Assembly: GCF_000234665.1 (NCBI RefSeq)
Contig: NC_018324.1
Coordinates: forward strand, 1,484,942-1,548,941
Direction of reading: 5' to 3'
Source of the DNA: Leishmania mexicana MHOM/GT/2001/U1103
Lineage: Eukaryota; Euglenozoa; Kinetoplastea; Trypanosomatida; Trypanosomatidae
Length of the DNA stretch: 64,000 nt
Positions 1 to 9,800 of this stretch are shown here, piece after piece (within the stretch, counting starts at the first letter, position 1; each line of letters starts with the position of its first letter). Below the pieces are notes generated by a model. It saw only the letters and a program-made list of their open reading frames with translations. It did not search any database and was not told the origin of the DNA. The translations under genes were made by a program, and so were the position numbers.

Positions 1-1158
1 GCGAGCGCAAAGAAAAAATCCGTTACTGTTCCACGGCCTCCTCTGTCGAAGCTTGCCCGTGGCGGCGGCCGCGGTGGTCGCGGTGGCCGCGGAGGAGGCA
101 CGGGCGGTGCGGCCGGTGGTGGTTCAAGGCGTGGTGGTGCATCGCGCGGCACTTCTGTCACCTCGCGAGGAACACGGTCTACGTCCAAGACACGTCGCTC
201 CACGACGTCGCATGGTCGAGGTCGAGGTCGCGGCCGCGGTCGCGGCAAGCTCCGCGGAAACAGTGGGCGGCAGCGGCATCAGCTACAGGTTATTGCCGCC
301 AGCATAGAAACTCTGAAGGAGCAGGAGCAGGCGCTGCGACACAGTGTAGAGGTGGAGGAGGAGCTCGAGCTTGAAAGCTATAGCCCCATCTACAATGTGC
401 TGCTGATGGAGATGGTGCGGGGCCAGGTGGAGCAGGTGAACCGCCGGCAGCGAAAGCTGAACGAAATGCTAGAGGCCTTCAAGGAGGAAGGCCTGCTTGG
501 CGGCAGCGGCATTGGGCTGCAGGACGAGCGACAGATCGACGCCCTCGTGAAGCGGCTGCGCGCGCGGCTGCATACCGACGAAGCCTCGGAGCTGGAGACA
601 CTCAAAACAAACAACAACAACCTCAAGCATAGCCTCGATGAAGTCACACTGGCCATGGAGAAGAAAAATAGCGAGATGGAGGTGCTGCGCGCCAACTACG
701 CACGCAAGCTGGCTCGGTCCGATGTAGAGAACGACGCGGTGCGGGCGAAGGTGGAGGCCGCTCTGCACGCCTCTTCCCTCGATGTAGAGCGCATGAAGCG
801 GGAACTGAGCCACCGTATCGACATCGCGTGCGCCTCCATCCGCACCCCGCGCTACAACACCTCAATGGAGGCGCTGCGAGAGCTGGTGCAGCAGGTGCAG
901 GTGGAGGTGCAGCAGCACCACGATGAGCTGACAAGGCTGGTGGTGTCCATTGGCGCAAAGGATACCTTTCTAAGGCATGAGTCGGAGACGATGCACTCGA
1001 ATCTACCTTCAGCGTACCGAACCGAACTGCGAAAGATGGAAAAGGATCAGCTGCTGAACCTGCTAGACGTGCTTAGCTTTCAAGAGGGTGTGGTGGATAC
1101 TGTCGGCAAGGCAATCTACATCATTACAGAGGCGCAGCACAAGACGGCTGTTGTGTAG
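1..1158 (+). CDS. RGG-repeat and coiled-coil protein, 5' truncated by window edge
   Basis: The reading frame is open from the first base to the TAG at 1156-1158, so at least 385 residues are visible and the start lies upstream. The first ~90 residues are basic and Gly/Arg rich: RGG-type repeats at about 20-33 and alternating RG dipeptides at about 72-82. This kind of tract is commonly RNA-binding and arginine-methylated. From about residue 100 to 300 the protein is charged and heptad-like, suggesting a long coiled coil, and it ends in a hydrophobic-helical tail (LLNLLDVLSF...). I do not recognise a named family. An RNA-binding or RNP scaffold role is inference from composition only. The frame was chosen because the C-terminal coiled coil and the RGG tract are continuous in it with no stop. 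Confidence 0.85.
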   Translation, partial: ASAKKKSVTVPRPPLSKLARGGGRGGRGGRGGGTGGAAGGGSRRGGASRGTSVTSRGTRSTSKTRRSTTSHGRGRGRGRGRGKLRGNSGRQRHQLQVIAASIETLKEQEQALRHSVEVEEELELESYSPIYNVLLMEMVRGQVEQVNRRQRKLNEMLEAFKEEGLLGGSGIGLQDERQIDALVKRLRARLHTDEASELETLKTNNNNLKHSLDEVTLAMEKKNSEMEVLRANYARKLARSDVENDAVRAKVEAALHASSLDVERMKRELSHRIDIACASIRTPRYNTSMEALRELVQQVQVEVQQHHDELTRLVVSIGAKDTFLRHESETMHSNLPSAYRTELRKMEKDQLLNLLDVLSFQEGVVDTVGKAIYIITEAQHKTAVV

Positions 1159-2664
1159 GAACAGCTAGGGTGACTGTGCCGTTCAAGCGCGAGCACCTGC
1201 GCCGTCTCCTCGAGTCTGTGTGTTGGGGCAGTGGTGATAGCCGCTCCTTCGGTGACCTCCGCGCACTCTGCGAAGCGCTTCTATTTGTTCTTCACATCTG
1301 GGGAGCTTCCAGCAGCCTTCAGGATGCCTGCAAGAGTGACAGGCCTGTGTGCGCGTGTTGGTCGGGAGGGCAGAAGGAAACACCACCATCTTTCATGGTG
1401 ACCCTGTGATTTGCCCTCTTTTGTGGGTGCTTCCATTCCGTCTCTGTGTCTGCATTCGTCTTGTCCGGTGTGCTGACTTGCGAGTTGCCAAGTAACAAGC
1501 ATCTTGACAGCCGCAATGCGCTTTTTTGGAATCATCCCCTTTTTTTTCACATGCTGCTCTCGGTTTCCGTTTGTGTGTATGTGTGGCGTGCAGACCTTTC
1601 CCCCGTCCTCGGCGTGCAGCACCACGGCGGGATGCAGGGGCACGCACGAAGGCATAGGCACGAGGCACGGTAGAGAGGCGCAGTCTGGGGGAGGGGAGTG
1701 GGGATCTCGCCCACACCCCTCGGTCCCTCCCTCCACCGGTCCCTGTGCTCTTTTTGTCTCCTGTTCTCCTTGAACGCCTTCTCCGTTTCTTAGGGCTGCT
1801 TTTCTTTTCGTCATGCCATGTAAACTAGCGCAGTGCCGATGTGTGCTGCGACGGCTTTTTCTTCTTGTGCTCTTGTCACCAAGCCTGTGTTAATGCAGGG
1901 AAGAGCGTGCAGGAGAGGCACCCGCGCGCACACACCCACCCAACCACCCACCCCCACACACACACACAGTGGCGTCCTTCGCAGCGCCTGAGTGCCCACT
2001 GCATCATGTACGCCACATACAGAACAAGCAACGAATGACGCTGTGCCATCAGCGAAAATAACGATCGCGACAGTGCAAGAGGGGACCAGCTGCTTTGAAA
2101 AGTGCCAATGAGCGGCGCGCAGACGACAAAAAAGGAGCCCTTCTGCTGCCGTCTCCGCCTCCGGCATCTGTTCTCAGAGACACTCGTGCTGGTGAAACGT
2201 CTGCCGTGGTGCGCCACACAGGATGAATAACGTCATTCCAGTTTACTGTCTTGTGTGCCGTGACGCATGTCATGCCGAGAAGGTGTCTTCCTCCGTCTGA
2301 TGTCCTCTCTCGTCTCCGCCTTCTTCCCCCTTCCCCGCCGCCTTTTCGTCGTCACGGGATAAGTGCCCCCCCACCCCCTGCCGTTTCTCTGCTGCAGTCT
2401 CCGTATTCTTGAGACAGTGAGAGCAGCATCGATTTTTGAACGTCCCCTCCTCTTCTCTTCTTCCTACACGCCGCCGAAACGCGCACACCCAGACGCATTC
2501 CCCACTTCGACTCATGTGTGTGCGTGTGCGTTTTATGCACTGCCCTGCCATCAAGTGGTAGAGCTCACGCGATACGCCGCTCCGGACCTCAGGGCCAAAC
2601 GCTCCACTAAAAATAGTCAGGAACATGATGGCACGCCGGAGACGAGGCAACACAAAGAACCTCA
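1159..2664. other. Intergenic spacer, no gene seen
   Basis: This spacer between two + strand genes holds short ORFs on both strands, none with recognisable protein features. There is a short CA run near 1955-1967. A pyrimidine-rich tract at about 2445-2465 is followed by the first AG at 2491-2492, a reasonable spliced-leader acceptor for the next gene. Confidence 0.7.
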
Positions 2665-5600
2665 ATGCCCCGAAATCAGTGCCGCGTTCCCTTGGAGCAG
2701 CAGTCCCACGTGTCTGGGGCATCGCAGACGACTCCAGCGCCAGGGGACGGCGCTCACGAGAACACGCCGAAAGTGGCGCCGATGCCGTCTGCCAGTGCAC
2801 TTGCAGCAAGAGCGAAGCATCGCGGACGCGGACGTCCCCGAACCTACCCTAGAAAGACGTCCTCCGCGCACTCTCTCCACCCGCACCATGCCCCGGACGA
2901 GCCAGAGAGTGGTGATCACGATGATGCACTGACAGCGGCCGCGTTGCCTCCCGCCGTATCCAACCAAACTTCCATCATAGCGGCTACCGCTAACTCCACA
3001 AGAGTGGCGAACCAGCACGAAGTCGCACAGAGTGCCGAAACTTTCGGAGCAGGGGCGGCGGTTTCGGCTGAGCTGCCCTTGCCGCTGCCACTGTCACCTC
3101 TCGGCGTCCCATTCTCGTCTAGCCGCGTTACCACCGCTTCGTCCCTTGTTACAGCGATCCCAGCCGACACCGCGCAGGGGGGCGAGGAAACGGCCACCTT
3201 CTCTTCTCGCCCACCTTTACACTCGTCCACGCGGATCAAAACTGCTGTGCCGGCAGGCATTGCGGCGGGCGAGGCCGACCGTGCAACGCTCGGCGCACAG
3301 CCGCTCCTGCCTTCCATGGCGGCCTGTATGGCGGCGTGTTTTGGGTGGCGGCTGAAGAGGTGCAGCGTTGGCGAGGGGGCTCAGATAATGTTTGTCCTGC
3401 AACATCGAGCGATACCAGTGGTGCGCGTGACGATCGAGAGCACTGGAGGCGCATTCGCGCAGGCATGTGGCGTTTCGAGTGGGACCAACGCTGGTGCGGT
3501 TCGAGTTAACGGCACTCTTATGAGCCTCCCGCAGTGTGCGGCGCATCTGCAGGAGCTGACGCACGCGCTTTTCACTCTGTCGGACACCACGCGATCTGCA
3601 CCGCTGACGGATCACGCGCCGGCCGCAGAGGAAAGTGATAGTGAAGGGGAAGAGGATGGAAAGTCGGTATCATCGCCCACCGTGCAGGCACCGCCTCTTT
3701 TGTCGCCGAGCGAGCAGGCGAAGGCCGCCGAGAGGCGGGTCCGGAAGCGGGCGCGCAGTCGCTCTCCCTTGCGGCACGCGGACTGGACCGCTTCAGTGCC
3801 TCGTGCGACTGAACTTCTTCCCTGCGTCACCGTGCCTAGCCTCACAGAGGGGCCTGCAGGTGCGGGAAGGGACGGCGAGGAGGCGAGCAAGAAGAGGTCA
3901 CAGCCACATCCTCCACCCTTGAACTCTTCTGACGTTACCCTGTCCCCGACACCGCCAAGACCGCCTCCTGTTTCTCTGGCCGCTCCAGACGTCGAGGTCG
4001 AAGCTGAGTCATCACTTCTCGCGACGACTCCACCGAGAACAAGCGAGCAGGAGAAGGACGTAGACACGCAGCCCTTGAGTGCTCTGTCGACACTGGCTAC
4101 GGCGATGGAAGGTGGTGAGTTGTCGACGCCGTTTCCACGGGCTCCTCCTACCCCGCGCACCAACACTGGTAAGCCCAGCGTGGCGTCAAGGCGGTCCGCG
4201 TCCTCGGCGGACAAGGGTGCTGCTGCAAGAGAGTCACCAACGCCTTCCACTGTTTTTGCTTCCCCAACCATGCGACAGCGGCGCACTCTCGCGCCCACCA
4301 CAGCCGCGGGCGCCGCGGGGCCGGCATCACCCATCACGGGCGAGCATCACGCCCCGCTGGCCTCTCTGACACCACCCCACGCAGCGCTCCGAACAGCAAC
4401 CTTTACGATGCCGCTTGCCTTTCACCACACGCCCGCAACCCCCCTCGCTGCGAGTGGCGCACCGGAGGAGTTCGATGTGGCCCGCTGCAATACCGGCAGC
4501 AACGGTGGTCACCAAACCGTCTGGTGCGACTCGGCTGGTTGGTCGACGGACTCATCGCGACTCTGGCTGGCCCACACTCACGCCGTCAGTCGTGCGTTCC
4601 AGTGCATGCCTGTCCCTCCCTGCCGTGTGCCAGCGACCACGAAGGCCACTCAGCCACTCGGCGGCGAAGGTGCCAAAGGACATGGAGCCAGTGCAGCTGC
4701 ATCTGCGTCCTCGACGGTGCCGCTGATGGATTCGGCAGCCGCTGCAGCTCTCGTGCGGATGACGCTGCGCTGGCGATGGCTCGAGCGCTCGACAATGTGG
4801 ACGGCGATGGAGGACTCGCTGCGTATGGCTGTCGGTTCAGGACATCTTCACGGCGACGCCCTCGAGGCCGGCGTGCAGGCGCTGCAAGCAAGCGAGGAGG
4901 AGCAGCGCCGATACGACGGAGTGGACGCCGACCCCGGTGAGGACTGCAGCGACCTAGGACCCTCGTGCGGGAGGACCGCACTGGATGTGGGCCAGGTAGG
5001 CCATGGAGCGGAGCGGCAGCAGACTCGGTCTTTTCCAGCCTGTCCGCCGCGTGCTCTGCTGCCGGTGTCGGGCAGAGCCGTCGTCGAGGCACAGCACCGT
5101 ATCACAGACTCCGAGGAGAAAGGCGGAGAAGAGGATGCACATGGGCCACGCTACGTCGCGTGCGCTGGTGGCATTCCCTCCGCTGACCGTATTGTGATCG
5201 ACCACACCTATTCCACTCGCGGCTCGTACGTTATGGCATCACCCGTGACGGCAGAAGGGACAACAGCAACGCCGTGCCGCCTCTTGGCTCTGCAACGGAA
5301 TCCGCAGGAGGACCTGCACTACCACGTCTACAAGCGCTTCATGCCCACCGACATGCGCTTGGCAATGGAAGCGGAAGAGGCGCTGACGGTAGGACCAGGC
5401 GGCATTGTGCCACTGCACGGGGGCAGCGCTGAGTTGTCGCCGGCCTACACGCTGCGTCGAGAACAAAGCGGCGGTGAAGGCGATGACAACGAGGATGAGG
5501 AGGAGAGGGATGACGGAGCTGACGATGCCGACGAGAAGAAAGCATACGACTCGTCAAATGCCTCACAGGCAGCACTTAGAGCCCCCGCAGCGCCAAACAT

Positions 5601-5712
5601 GGCAGACGCGAGTAAGAGCGGCCCATTCGCTGACATGGACTACGTTCTGCGGCACCGCCCATCGATCCGGCGTATTCCAATGCCAGATGTGGAGTCTCGC
5701 TACGGACCGTGA
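2665..5712 (+). CDS. Large low-complexity protein with one AT-hook, function unknown
   Basis: The predicted product has 1015 residues starting at the ATG at 2665. A single AT-hook-like core, R-G-R-G-R-P-R, lies at residues 53-59, which suggests minor-groove DNA binding. Most of residues 70-640 is Ala/Ser/Pro/Thr rich and looks disordered, apart from a more ordered block at about 210-310 (cysteine- and hydrophobic-rich, MAACMAACFGWRLKR). The C-terminal third has structured stretches containing tryptophans (LRWRWLERSTMW) and a block YHVYKRFMPTDMRLAMEAEE, then an acidic region and a basic tail. I do not recognise a family. Codon choice and composition match the neighbours. A nuclear or chromatin role is inference from the AT-hook alone. 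Confidence 0.8.
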   Translation: MPRNQCRVPLEQQSHVSGASQTTPAPGDGAHENTPKVAPMPSASALAARAKHRGRGRPRTYPRKTSSAHSLHPHHAPDEPESGDHDDALTAAALPPAVSNQTSIIAATANSTRVANQHEVAQSAETFGAGAAVSAELPLPLPLSPLGVPFSSSRVTTASSLVTAIPADTAQGGEETATFSSRPPLHSSTRIKTAVPAGIAAGEADRATLGAQPLLPSMAACMAACFGWRLKRCSVGEGAQIMFVLQHRAIPVVRVTIESTGGAFAQACGVSSGTNAGAVRVNGTLMSLPQCAAHLQELTHALFTLSDTTRSAPLTDHAPAAEESDSEGEEDGKSVSSPTVQAPPLLSPSEQAKAAERRVRKRARSRSPLRHADWTASVPRATELLPCVTVPSLTEGPAGAGRDGEEASKKRSQPHPPPLNSSDVTLSPTPPRPPPVSLAAPDVEVEAESSLLATTPPRTSEQEKDVDTQPLSALSTLATAMEGGELSTPFPRAPPTPRTNTGKPSVASRRSASSADKGAAARESPTPSTVFASPTMRQRRTLAPTTAAGAAGPASPITGEHHAPLASLTPPHAALRTATFTMPLAFHHTPATPLAASGAPEEFDVARCNTGSNGGHQTVWCDSAGWSTDSSRLWLAHTHAVSRAFQCMPVPPCRVPATTKATQPLGGEGAKGHGASAAASASSTVPLMDSAAAAALVRMTLRWRWLERSTMWTAMEDSLRMAVGSGHLHGDALEAGVQALQASEEEQRRYDGVDADPGEDCSDLGPSCGRTALDVGQVGHGAERQQTRSFPACPPRALLPVSGRAVVEAQHRITDSEEKGGEEDAHGPRYVACAGGIPSADRIVIDHTYSTRGSYVMASPVTAEGTTATPCRLLALQRNPQEDLHYHVYKRFMPTDMRLAMEAEEALTVGPGGIVPLHGGSAELSPAYTLRREQSGGEGDDNEDEEERDDGADDADEKKAYDSSNASQAALRAPAAPNMADASKSGPFADMDYVLRHRPSIRRIPMPDVESRYGP

Positions 5713-5884
5713 GGATGAAGGCATCACAAGTGAGAAGAAGAGATACGCGTTCACAGACGGCCCTTTTTTTCGCTAGACACGGCCCGCATTCTGCTGCCGT
5801 GTGATTCTCTCCAGGCGGTCATTGTCCCGCGCCATAATACTGCATGTCCACAACTGCAGAGGGTAGCCGAGAACGTTTTTTTTT

Positions 5885-6337
5885 CTTTCAGCGTGCCCAT
5901 TCTCTGCCAGAGAGCAAGACGTCAACTCCACTCATGCACCCCGGCCTGTCGCAGACCCCACTGCGTGGTGCGATGCAGCCGTAGACACGCGCGTTGCAGC
6001 AATGTGCCGACTCAGCCATCTGAGCGCGGCCCCTGCCTCCAACTCCACATGCACACACACACACGTACGTTTCGCCAGTCGCCGCCGGGTGGGATACGCT
6101 CGAGTCACGCTCACACTCTGCCTTAGCATATGGACGGCACAGTCCTGCCCACTGTCGCGGGCTGCTCCGACGCCGTTAGGTGCTTGACCCGGCCACCACA
6201 AGAGGCGGTTTGGCATTGGCAGGGATATATGGCAGGGATAGGGAAGGGGGTAGGGGCTGCCTGGCTTCCTCCTCACACCGTGTGGCGGACTCTTGAGCGT
6301 CGAGATGCCACACTGAAGTGTAGCCCCATGATCATGG
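5885..6337 (+). repeat. 453-bp dispersed 3'UTR element, copy 1
   Basis: This segment recurs, inverted and almost identical, at 22994-23446. The match begins at ctttcagcgtgcccat and stops abruptly after the perfect 12-bp palindrome CCATGATCATGG; flanks on both sides are unrelated. Observed differences are single substitutions. It starts about 170 bases after a stop codon and is therefore probably in a 3'UTR. Size and location recall the Leishmania SIDER retroposons, but I could not confirm their 5' signature, and there is no clear A-tail at the junction, only an A-rich stretch about 20 bases beyond. Confidence 0.85.
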
Positions 6338-6696
6338 AAGACCAAGAAGACGCGCAGAATAAAAAAACGAAGCTGAATCAGTAGACGCATCAGAGGTGGC
6401 TGCGACACTGCATTGGCGCTGCACACGGAAAGTATAAAGCCCACCAAATACAAAAGACGGAAGATGGTCGTTGCTGTTTTTCGACTAGCTTTCAGGCTCA
6501 CTCTTCACACTGGCCCCCATCACCGTTGGCGCTCCTCTCGCTGCTTCCGCTCCTGCCACTTGCACTTTTATTCTCCTTGCTGTGCGCATCTGCTCCCCAT
6601 CACTCAACCTCCACCCGCACACACATACACGCACACACACACACACACACTCGTGCACATCCTCCTCGACTGGGGTCGCGCCACGCCGGTAGCTTT

Positions 6697-6743
6697 GTTC
6701 TTCCTCTCCGACCTCACGTCCTGCGCTTCTCTTATCATCGCAG
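6697..6743 (+). promoter_or_regulatory. Polypyrimidine tract and spliced-leader acceptor AG
   Basis: A pyrimidine-rich run ends in ...atcatcgcag, with the AG at 6742-6743. It lies about 138 bases upstream of the ATG at 6881 and fits the trypanosomatid trans-splice acceptor pattern. The assignment is inference from sequence only. Confidence 0.55.
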
Positions 6744-6880
6744 CACAGCACGTGAAGAGAAGAGCGCTTGCGCGTTCTCACGCTCTTCTGCCTGCGCCCG
6801 CCTCTGCCTCTCCTCGACGACGCAGGTTGCGCACCCAAAGAGTGTCTTTGCTTCTTGCCTAGATTTGCTTTGGTGCGCGT

Positions 6881-9800
6881 ATGACGTCGCAGGAGCGCAT
6901 CACCCAGGCGCGGCACGTGATGCTGCTGTCCAATGATGCACCGGTCTTGAATCGATGCGCGAAGGAGGAAGCCCACCTAAAGCATCGCCTCGCTCAGTCG
7001 ACTGCCACCTGCGCGCTCATGGTGCAGAGAAGTCACGCCGCCGCCGCTCGTGAGGAGCGCTCCCGTGAATCGCGGCTGCAGGCGCAGTTCACAGCGCTGC
7101 TCTCCGGCACGCCCGGAGTAGTGATGCCGCCCTTCGTCACGTCCTCCTCCATAGAAGACTTCACGAATGCTTCAGAGCGTGCCAGGGCCTATGCAGCAGC
7201 AGCGCCGAATGACCGGTGTGTGCCCGATCCTACCACCCGTACTGACGCGGCTCTTCGATCATCGCTACGGCTGAAATCGAGCAGCACTGTGGCTGCCGAT
7301 GAGAGCGCCTCGCCTGCCGCGTCTCTGCCATGCACGCTGGGGTTCCCGGAGGCATACGAGTCGAGCGGCTTCAAGTCAGCGATTCACTGGGCCTCGGTGG
7401 CGCATGATGAGACTTTTCTCACCGCGTATGGGCCTCGCCGAATTCGCGAAGAGGCCCAGGCTAGGGCGATCGCAGGCGCTGGAGGCTCGCTGGCTGCGCG
7501 CGAGGCGAAACCGCACAGACTCATGACTGCTGTCGCGTGCTACCTGCTCAACCAAGTGCTCTGCGCCGATGCAGCGGTGTCGGAGCTGTGGCGGGAGAAG
7601 CTGCGTCAACCGATCTTCGACGCCATCTTTAGCTCTCAGTCCATTGCGATGGGGCACGAACGGAGTCGTGCGCAACGTAGCGGCAGCCTCGGGGATGCTG
7701 CTGTGGCGAACGCCATTCTGCACAAAACGCTTGCGTCTGACTCCTCTCTCGTGTCGGGCACTGCGACCCACGCCGATCCCACGACGTCGTTTCCGCCTCG
7801 CACCAACGCATACACCACCCGCCACGACTTTGCGTCGCTTCGACTATGGACAGAAGAGGTGACGTTAGAGCACCTGGAGAAGGCGTCCGTGTGCCAACGC
7901 GTTCTTAATCTTCAGAACGCCGTGGCACGTCGTCAGAAAGCCGTTCACCTCTTCCAGCGGCGCGCACACCAGGCAGAGCTACAGGCGGTCTTCACTGTGT
8001 GGCGCACCTACACTCAGCAGCGCCGCGCGAATCGCGGTGCCCTGGAGCGCTACTTGGTGAAGCGCAACCATCGCCATGTTGAGGAGACTATTTTCCTGCG
8101 TTGGCGCCGCTTCACTCTTCGCTCCAAGGTCGAGGCGGTGCAGCGGCGCCTGCTGAACATCGCGGCGGATCGCGACTGCGCTGCGCGCAAGCACTCCACC
8201 GCGTTGCACGGGCTACAAGACCAACTGGCCAGCGAGCGTCGCCAGCACGTGCAGGAGACCTTTGAGCGAGACACACTGCACGCCCAGGTGCTGGAAAGTC
8301 ACGCCGTGGAGATCGAGGCGCTGCAGCTGATGCTTCAGATGGAACGATTGAAGACGTCGCAGGCTGGCAAGTGGGCGATGCGGTGGGAACGCGTAGCGAA
8401 GACGTTTCGTCCCGCAAAGCCCTGCCCGGCGGTGCCACGGCCCATCTGGACGCTTGCTCGTACCCTGCTAAGCACCGAAGAGGAATTGGCTGCCACGATA
8501 CTGAAGCGCAGTCGAGATCAGCGAGTGCCGTTGCAGATCCCATACTCGATGATACAGCAGGCGCGGCGGCGGGTGGAGCAGCTGCTGCTGACGTGGGTGA
8601 ATGCGATCATGGAGGCATCGCCGCAGGCATCCACATGGGTCACCGTCGAGGCCTTCACGCAGGGCTGCAGCTCCCATCCACGCGGCATATTGGTTTCGAA
8701 GAAGCAGTCGCCGTCAAGGAAGGCCGCAGCACGGCGCTTCGGCACGACAGCCGGTGCAGTGGCAGCAGGCAAAGACGGCTCGACGTGCGAGTTCAGCATC
8801 TACACACTCATGTGCCTCGTGCGGGAACTGCGCCGATGCTACGCGATGGCTGGGCTGATTGAAAAGGCGGAAGGGTGGGGCACGCCCGACGGCGCTAGAG
8901 TGGCCGACTGCTACCAGGAGCTGACCCATCTCTTCGCGGCCCAGTCGTGCGGTGGCCTCTACCCGCCACTGCTAGTTCACTGCCCCACCTCGCCGCTCTG
9001 GTTCACACCCGAAGGCGTTTTTGGTGGACCGGTGTCACACATGGAGGGGTCGAAACGGCAGAAGCGAGAGCAACACACCACCTTCACCTGGCTGCTGGCC
9101 TCGCTCCTCGTGGGACACATCCAGATTATGTGGATGTCACCTCTCGGTGACATGGGAGTCCCGCCGGGGCGGCTGCCGATGAAGTGCACAGCGACGCTGC
9201 GATGCAGGCACGAGGCGGAGATCACGAAGCTGGCTCACATCAGCTTCCCGAGGCGGCGCGCCGCGCCGCCAGCTGGCTCGACCGCGGCACCTCGGGGCAC
9301 TTCAGTGGTAGCACCGAACACGTTGTTGCCAAAGAAGCGATCTGATGCTTCGCCGGCGGCATCGTTCTCGGGGCGCGCCGCCGCGAAGGCCTCCATGGCT
9401 TCTGCTTCCGCCGCCGCCGAGGACGTGGAGGGCGCGGGCGTCGTCACCACGGTGATGACCTTGGAGGCTTTGCTGCGAGCCCGCTTCAAAGCAACGCATG
9501 ACAGCACCGGCAGTGACAGTAGCCGGACATTGGCGGGAAGGGATCTCATGGCTGCAGCGGAGGACTCCTTGTCCGACATCGAGGCGTTTCTCGGCATGGT
9601 GCCTGCACAGGTGCAATCACTCAAGGGAGGGGCAGGTGCGAACGGCACCGAGGACGAGGACGAGGACGAGGACGACGACGACGAGGATCGGTGGATCAAC
9701 GGACTGCTCCACCGGCTTTTCGAGGCCCAGGATGCAGAGGCGCAGCAGCGTCGCACTAAGGGTCTGCAACACAGCGAGTTTCTCAAGGACGGCGCAGAGG

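Larger units (their letters stand above)
5713..6880. other. Intergenic spacer holding a dispersed repeat
   Basis: The first 600 bases contain the 453-bp dispersed element annotated separately. The remainder has a CA microsatellite near 6628-6650 and a strong pyrimidine tract leading to the splice acceptor for the following gene. No protein gene is supported. Confidence 0.7.
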
